Source of the DNA: Plantago major
Lineage: Eukaryota > Streptophyta > Magnoliopsida > Lamiales > Plantaginaceae
DNA: 64,000 nucleotides
Reading direction: 5' to 3'
NCBI GenBank assembly: GCA_026545765.1
Contig: CM048842.1
Coordinates: 42,045,431 to 42,109,430, forward strand
The translations under genes and the position numbers were made by a program. Below the pieces are notes generated by a model. That model was not told the DNA's origin and made no database searches. It saw nothing but the letters and a program-made list of their open reading frames with translations. Of the stretch, positions 59,196-64,000 are shown one piece after another (the stretch's first letter is position 1; each line of letters opens with the position of its first letter).

Positions 59196-60627
59196 TGATG
59201 AGACAATATTCTAACGTCTCATTTGGTCCTTTTTAGCGCTCTTTGTTAGTCTTTGTCTTTAGTTTTGTAGTCGTTTTAGTTCGTTTTTACGCTTTGGTGT
59301 TTTGTTTATATTTTGTAGGAATCTATGTCTTTTGAGCCGAATAAGAACAAGCTATTTAGCATGGCTCGCCGCGGCGAGGTTTTACGAGCTTGCAACTGGG
59401 AATTGAGAGAAGGCTCACCGCGGTGAGGAAATCAGTCCGCCGCGGCGAGATTTAGCGAGTGATCATCTTCTGAGATTAAAGAAGACTCGCCGCGGCGAAT
59501 TGATCCTTGCATGGAGATTTTGCAGTGGAGCCTGCTTTTGAAGATTGAAGCCATGCGGAGCACCTTGTTTCGCCATGCAGATTATGCGAAGGTTATATAT
59601 ATTGTGATAAAGAAGGCTCGCCGCGGCGAGGTAATTGGGCCGCCGCGGCGAGATTTTGCGATTGGCTCCCCTGTTTTGAAGGAAGATGCTCTCTGCTGCG
59701 AAGGATTCAATCCGCCGTGGCAAGATTTTGCGAGTAGGATATATATTGCGATTGAGAAGGCTCGTCGCGGCGAGCTATTTCTTCCGCCGCGGCGAGCGAC
59801 GCAGAATTAGTTTTATTTTCCTTATTAGATTAGAATTTTGATTCTTTTCTTTCATACTTCTTTTAACCTAGTTTTGAGAAAAGCTCGAAGATACACACAT
59901 TGACATTGAGACATCTTTGGAGCTTGGTTATTCATTGAATTTTATCATCAAGATTATTTGTATTGATTTCTCCATTGCTTTGTTCTTTACAATTCGTTCT
60001 TTATCTTATCGATTGAATTGTATGTTATTGCGTGCGAGTTTATCATCTATGTTTCACATGATTATTACCATGAATCCTTCCATGCAATTATCAATTATGA
60101 GTAGCTAAACACCTTTGAATACAGTGGTATGTGAAGATTATGCATATTCGTTCTAGGGTTTATCAAAGCACTCATATAGGTTAGTCTCGTATAAAATCTT
60201 CGTAAAAACCTTCAATTCGATAAGTCCGTATTAAATTCTCTAAATTGTTCATGTTTAAGGATCGTGAATTGACGACTCACGATTTCTCCAGTATAATATT
60301 TTCTAAGAACAATTGGTTGAATCGGGTTGATTGATTTCTTATAAACCACTGCAGTGACAAATATGAGTGTTATCCCTAGTTCGAATTAGCATAATTGGAT
60401 CTTGCTATTGTATTCATCTTCCTCTCATTGTTAATCGTACTCTTAGCTTTAGTTAAACTAGTTAGAAGTACAACCAAACCATCAATAAAACTGTTACTGG
60501 CAAGTATCTGTTTACTCTCACTGCTACATAGCTTAATTAATTCCTTAGAGAACGATACCGAGTTAAGCATAGTCTACAACTACATCTTATTCTCTTAAGT
60601 TATTTAGAGTATAATTTGAGCTTATCA
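59196..60627 (+). repeat. 5' LTR of the Athila-like element
   Basis: 1432 bp, from TGATGAGACAATATTC to GAGCTTATCA. It contains the GC-rich palindrome cluster at 59360-59805. Confidence 0.88.
59360..59805. repeat. Cluster of CTCGCCGCGGCGAG palindromes in the LTR
   Basis: At least eight copies or variants of CTCGCCGCGGCGAG and CCGCCGCGGCGAG, spaced 30-100 bp apart, often preceded by GAAGG or followed by ATTTTGCGA. They are GC-only islands in otherwise AT-rich DNA. Confidence 0.9.
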
Positions 60628-60631
60628 AATT

Positions 60632-60649
60632 TGGCGCTGCTGCCGGGGA
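60632..60649 (+). other. Primer-binding site of the Athila-like element
   Basis: TGGCGCTGCTGCCGGGGA, one substitution-rich version of the TGGCGCCGTTGCCGGGGA site used by Athila and Tat elements (aspartate tRNA type). Confidence 0.85.
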
Positions 60650-60759
60650 ATTAATTCCTATTGTAGCGCTGAGAGCCGGTGGTTACTTTTCGTGATTTCA
60701 TTTTACTTGGACTAACAGAAACTAAGCATTTGTTGAGTTACTGCTGTTGAGATCCAAGA

Positions 60760-61308
60760 ATGGAGTCCTGTTCCAGCTACTACACATCCTCTGCAAGGGA
60801 AATGGTGAATAGTGCAAATATTTTACCGGAGAGCAGCTCATTCAGCGAAAGCACATTGATGGCCTTAATTGCCCATAATGAAAATTTTATGCAAGTTGTT
60901 ATGGAAGGGCAAGAGAGAATAGGACATCAGATTGAAGGGATGATGAGCAGAATAGAGGACTTAGCAGATAGGTTAGCTAACTTCGTAGAAGGTCTGGAAT
61001 TTGGGGACGAAGATGAATTGGAAGAGGAGATTCAAGCAACTACAGTACTGCGTAGTGGTAAGGTTGTTGAGAAGCCAGATATGATGACTGAACCGAAAAC
61101 TCCACCTACACCAGCTATCGACGTTACTGAGGAGGAAGCTGAGGAGATTATTGAGGACCCAAGAAGCAGCACTGAGGTTCTACATAAATCTAATAACCCC
61201 TTCCGCCTCAGACCGCCAAGCCATTACCATACCCTGGGAGAGTTAAGAAGCCAAAAGACGACAGTAAGTTCAAATCTATTCTGGCAATGCTTTCGAAAGT
61301 TAACGTGA
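60760..61308 (+). pseudogene. Athila-like gag fragment
   Basis: ATG 60760 (MESCSSYYTSSAREMVNSAN). A coiled region (IGHQIEGMMSRIEDLADRL), an acidic stretch and RPPSHYHTLGEL follow. The frame ends at 61308 and the next part is in another frame, so gag is shortened and shifted compared with normal Athila gag. Confidence 0.7.
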
Positions 61309-64000
61309 ACATGCCACTACTGGAGCTTATCGATAATGTCCCCTCCTATGCTAAGTTCTTCAAGGATCTAAATGCTAATAAGAAGAAGAAGCTCATCGAA
61401 AAGTTGATTCTTCCAGAAACAGCAAATTATGTGATCGGATTACCAGTGAAACAACAAGACCCAGGGAGTTTCGTGATTGATATACAAATGGAGAATGGGA
61501 AGGTAGCAAAAGGTATGCTCAACTTGGGAGCGAGCATCAATCTTATTACCCATGACCTTTATCAGGAGCTCGGTTTGGGAAGTTGGAAGCTGTGAATATG
61601 ACTTTGCAGATGGCTGATTGTAGTCTCCAGTGACCACTAGGTATTATACGGGATGCTTTGGTCAAGGTTGACACATACTTGGTACCAGCAAATTTTGTAG
61701 TTCTACCTCCCAAAGAATGCAATGACAAAAGAGAAACCATGTGATTTTGCTGGGAAGGCCTTCATGAAAACTGTCAAACTTCAAGTCGATGTTGCAGAAG
61801 GGAAGATAGCGATGGATATCGGAGGCAATCGAATAAGCAAGGACGCATTCCGTCTCTGTGTAACTCTAATGATAATTACATTACAGTTGACAGAAATGTA
61901 AGATTGCCAAAGAATTTCATTGCGTCATTGATGACTGTGTATATACTGCTTTGCTTGATGATCTTGCTCGCGATAAGTTAGAGCCCGCTTTGACACTAGA
62001 TCCTGATAAGGGAATTGTGAGTGAGGAAAATCATGACCAAATCTGTACCTTAGATTCAGCTGAAACTGAACCGGCAGGTGAACTTGATCCCCCTAGTGAA
62101 CCATTAGGTGAATTCGACTCCCTCAGTAGCAATACTGGGGAAATCGAACCCCCTAGGCTTGACCTTAAGGAACTCCCATCCCACCTTAAGTATACTTTCC
62201 TTGGTGAAAATCGGTCCAAACCTGTGATAATCTCTTCGAAATTGCAAAAGGAAGAAGAGAACCAACTTGTTGAGCTTCTTAAGGAGAATTCTGCGGCCAT
62301 AGGATAGGGAATTGGAGACATTAAGGGCATTAGCGCAACCCGCTGCACACACAGGATAAGTTTAGAAGACGACGCTAAACCTGTTAGGCAACCCCAGCGC
62401 AGGCTTAATCCTGTTATGCAAGATGTTGTGAAATCTGAGATCCTTAAGATGCTTGAGCACGACATAATTTACCCCATAGCTGATAGTAGATGGGTGAGTC
62501 CTATGCATGTAGTTCCTAAGAAATCGGGGGTTACTGTCGAAACAAATGAGAAGGGCATAGAGGTCCCGATAAGAAAAACCACTGGGTGGCGTGTATGCAT
62601 TGATTACAGGAAACTAAACGCAACCACTAAGAAAGACCACTTCCGTCTGCCATTCATTGATGAGATGCTTAACCGCCTTGCTGGGTGAGAGTTCTATTGT
62701 TTTTTGGATGGTCTTTCAGGTTTCTATCAAATACCCATTGCTCAGGAGGATCAGGAGAAGATGACATTTACTTGTCCCTACGGGACTTTTGCCTATCGTC
62801 GAATGCCTTTCGGACTGTGCAACGCTCCTGCTACTTTTCAAAGATGCATGCTTTCTATATTTTCTGACATGGTGCAGGATTTTATAGAGGTCTTCATGGA
62901 TGACTTTTCTCTTTTTGGAGATTCTTTTGCTGATTGCTTACATAAACTTGATAAAGTGCTTAAACGCTGCATTGAGTGTAACTTAACTCTTAGCTGGGAA
63001 AAAAGTCACTTTATGGTTAGAGAAGGAATTGTCTTAGGGCATGTAGTCTCAAAACGTGGGATAGAAGTTGATAGAGCAAAGCTTGATGTGATTGTTAAAC
63101 TTCCCCCTCCCACTTGTGTGAAAGAGCTGCAATCTTTTCTTGGGCATGTTGGCTTTCATAGGAGATTCATTAAGGATTTTTTGAAGATTGCTAAGTGTTT
63201 GAGCAACTTGCTTATGAAAGATGTGACTTTTGTTTTCAATGATGAATGCATGCAGGCCTTTTACGTCTTGAAAGAGCAGCTTGTTTCCGCTCCCATTGTT
63301 GTTGCCCCTGACTGGTCCTTACCCTTTGAGATTATGTGCGATGCTTCTGATTTCTCTTTAGGTGCTGTTTTAGGAAAAAGGATAAATGGACATTTTCATG
63401 TGATTTACTATGCCAGCAAGACACTTAACCCTGCGCAGGTTAACTACACCACAACTGAGAAAGAATTTCTAGCTGTTCTTTTCGCATTGGATAAATTCTG
63501 TTTGTATCTAAAAGGATTCAAAGTGATCATCCACACGGATCACGCTGCGATCCGCCACCTCATAGCGAAGAGTGATTTTAAGACGCGCCTCATTCGGTGG
63601 GTTTTGATGTTACAGGAGTTCGATTGCGAAATAGTTGATAAGTGTGGTAAAGATAATCTTGTTGTTGACCATTTATCTAGGCTTGATCCTAAGACAATCT
63701 CCCCTTCTCCACCTATTCCCGATGACCTACCTGATGAGCATCTATTCTCTATTAGCCTAGAGCCTTGGTTTGCAGATATTGTGAATTTTCTTATTGCAGG
63801 TGTTTTTCCCGCTAACATGTCTTCGCAGGAAAGAAGGAACTTTGCGCGCCGAACCAATGGCTACTTTTGGGATGACCCCCACCTTTTCAAGGAGGGAGCT
63901 GATGGCATCCTACGGCGCTGCATTCCAGAGAGTGATGTAGGCAGTGTTCTCACCTTTCGTCATACCATGCAGTGTGGAGGGCACTACAGCGGGAAGAAAA
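61287..64000 (+). pseudogene. Athila-like protease, reverse transcriptase, RNase H (partial)
   Basis: Protease area: NVNMPLLELIDNVPSYAKFF and LGASINLITHDLYQELGL (61287-61595), then a broken stretch to 61951. RT from about 62340: [63 protein letters not shown] and FMDDFSLFG. RNase [19 protein letters not shown] and [10 protein letters not shown]. In-frame stops at 62305-62307 (TAG) and 62686-62688 (TGA) interrupt it; otherwise the frame is open to the window end, where the integrase zinc region (CGGHYSGKK) begins. Confidence 0.88.

Larger units (their letters stand above)
59196..64000 (+). mobile_element. Athila-like Ty3/Gypsy retrotransposon, 5' part (continues beyond window)
   Basis: LTR, aspartate-tRNA-type primer site and a gag-protease-RT-RNase H order typical of Ty3/Gypsy. 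The LTR family is also present as a solo LTR at 33237-34604. The pol frame reaches the start of the integrase zinc domain at the window end. Confidence 0.9.

Overview
This is plant nuclear DNA, very probably from a eudicot. It has split genes with GT-AG introns, three recognisable plant genes, and a dense set of plant transposable elements (Ty1/Copia with env-like regions, Athila-like Ty3/Gypsy, CACTA, Stowaway and Mutator-like MITEs). Flavour of the Copia and CACTA elements would suit Lamiales or a relative, but that is only an impression. No bacterial, organellar, CRISPR or RNA-gene signal was seen.

Region 1-26.4 kb is the gene-bearing part. It opens with one end of a CACTA transposon (1-2418), followed by a tyrosine-aminotransferase-like gene that starts at its second exon (3365-5275), a reticulon-like RTNLB17/18-type gene (6797-8779, + strand) and a convergent TRICHOME BIREFRINGENCE-LIKE gene (9260-11008, - strand). 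From 13.4 to 17.7 kb lies a Mutator-like element with long terminal inverted repeats; a small LTR element with a 227-residue unknown ORF has inserted inside its left repeat, and two further inverted-repeat elements sit inside it. From 19.9 to 26.1 kb there is a tandem duplication carrying two copies of a small NUCLEAR FUSION DEFECTIVE 6-like gene on the - strand; the second copy has lost the last exon.

Region 26.4-64 kb is one stack of nested retrotransposons. The oldest, element A (SIRE-type Copia, 5' LTR at 26457, start of 3' LTR at 38863), carries a solo LTR, a CACTA element with TAG target duplications and a second solo LTR. Its 3' LTR is cut at 38914 by Copia element C. Element C's gag is cut at 40748 by Copia element B (40748-55919, 15.2 kb, CTAAT target duplication on both sides), after which C's gag and pol resume. 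C's integrase is in turn cut at 59196 by an Athila-like Gypsy element that runs off the window end. Every long retroelement reading frame has stops or frameshifts, so all look inactive.

The most unusual items are the intron-containing ORF region downstream of pol in element B, the small LTR element with an unidentified ORF, and the exon loss in the second NFD6-like copy. Exon boundaries were read by eye from splice consensus and protein-family expectation. Homology statements come from remembered family features, not from a database search.
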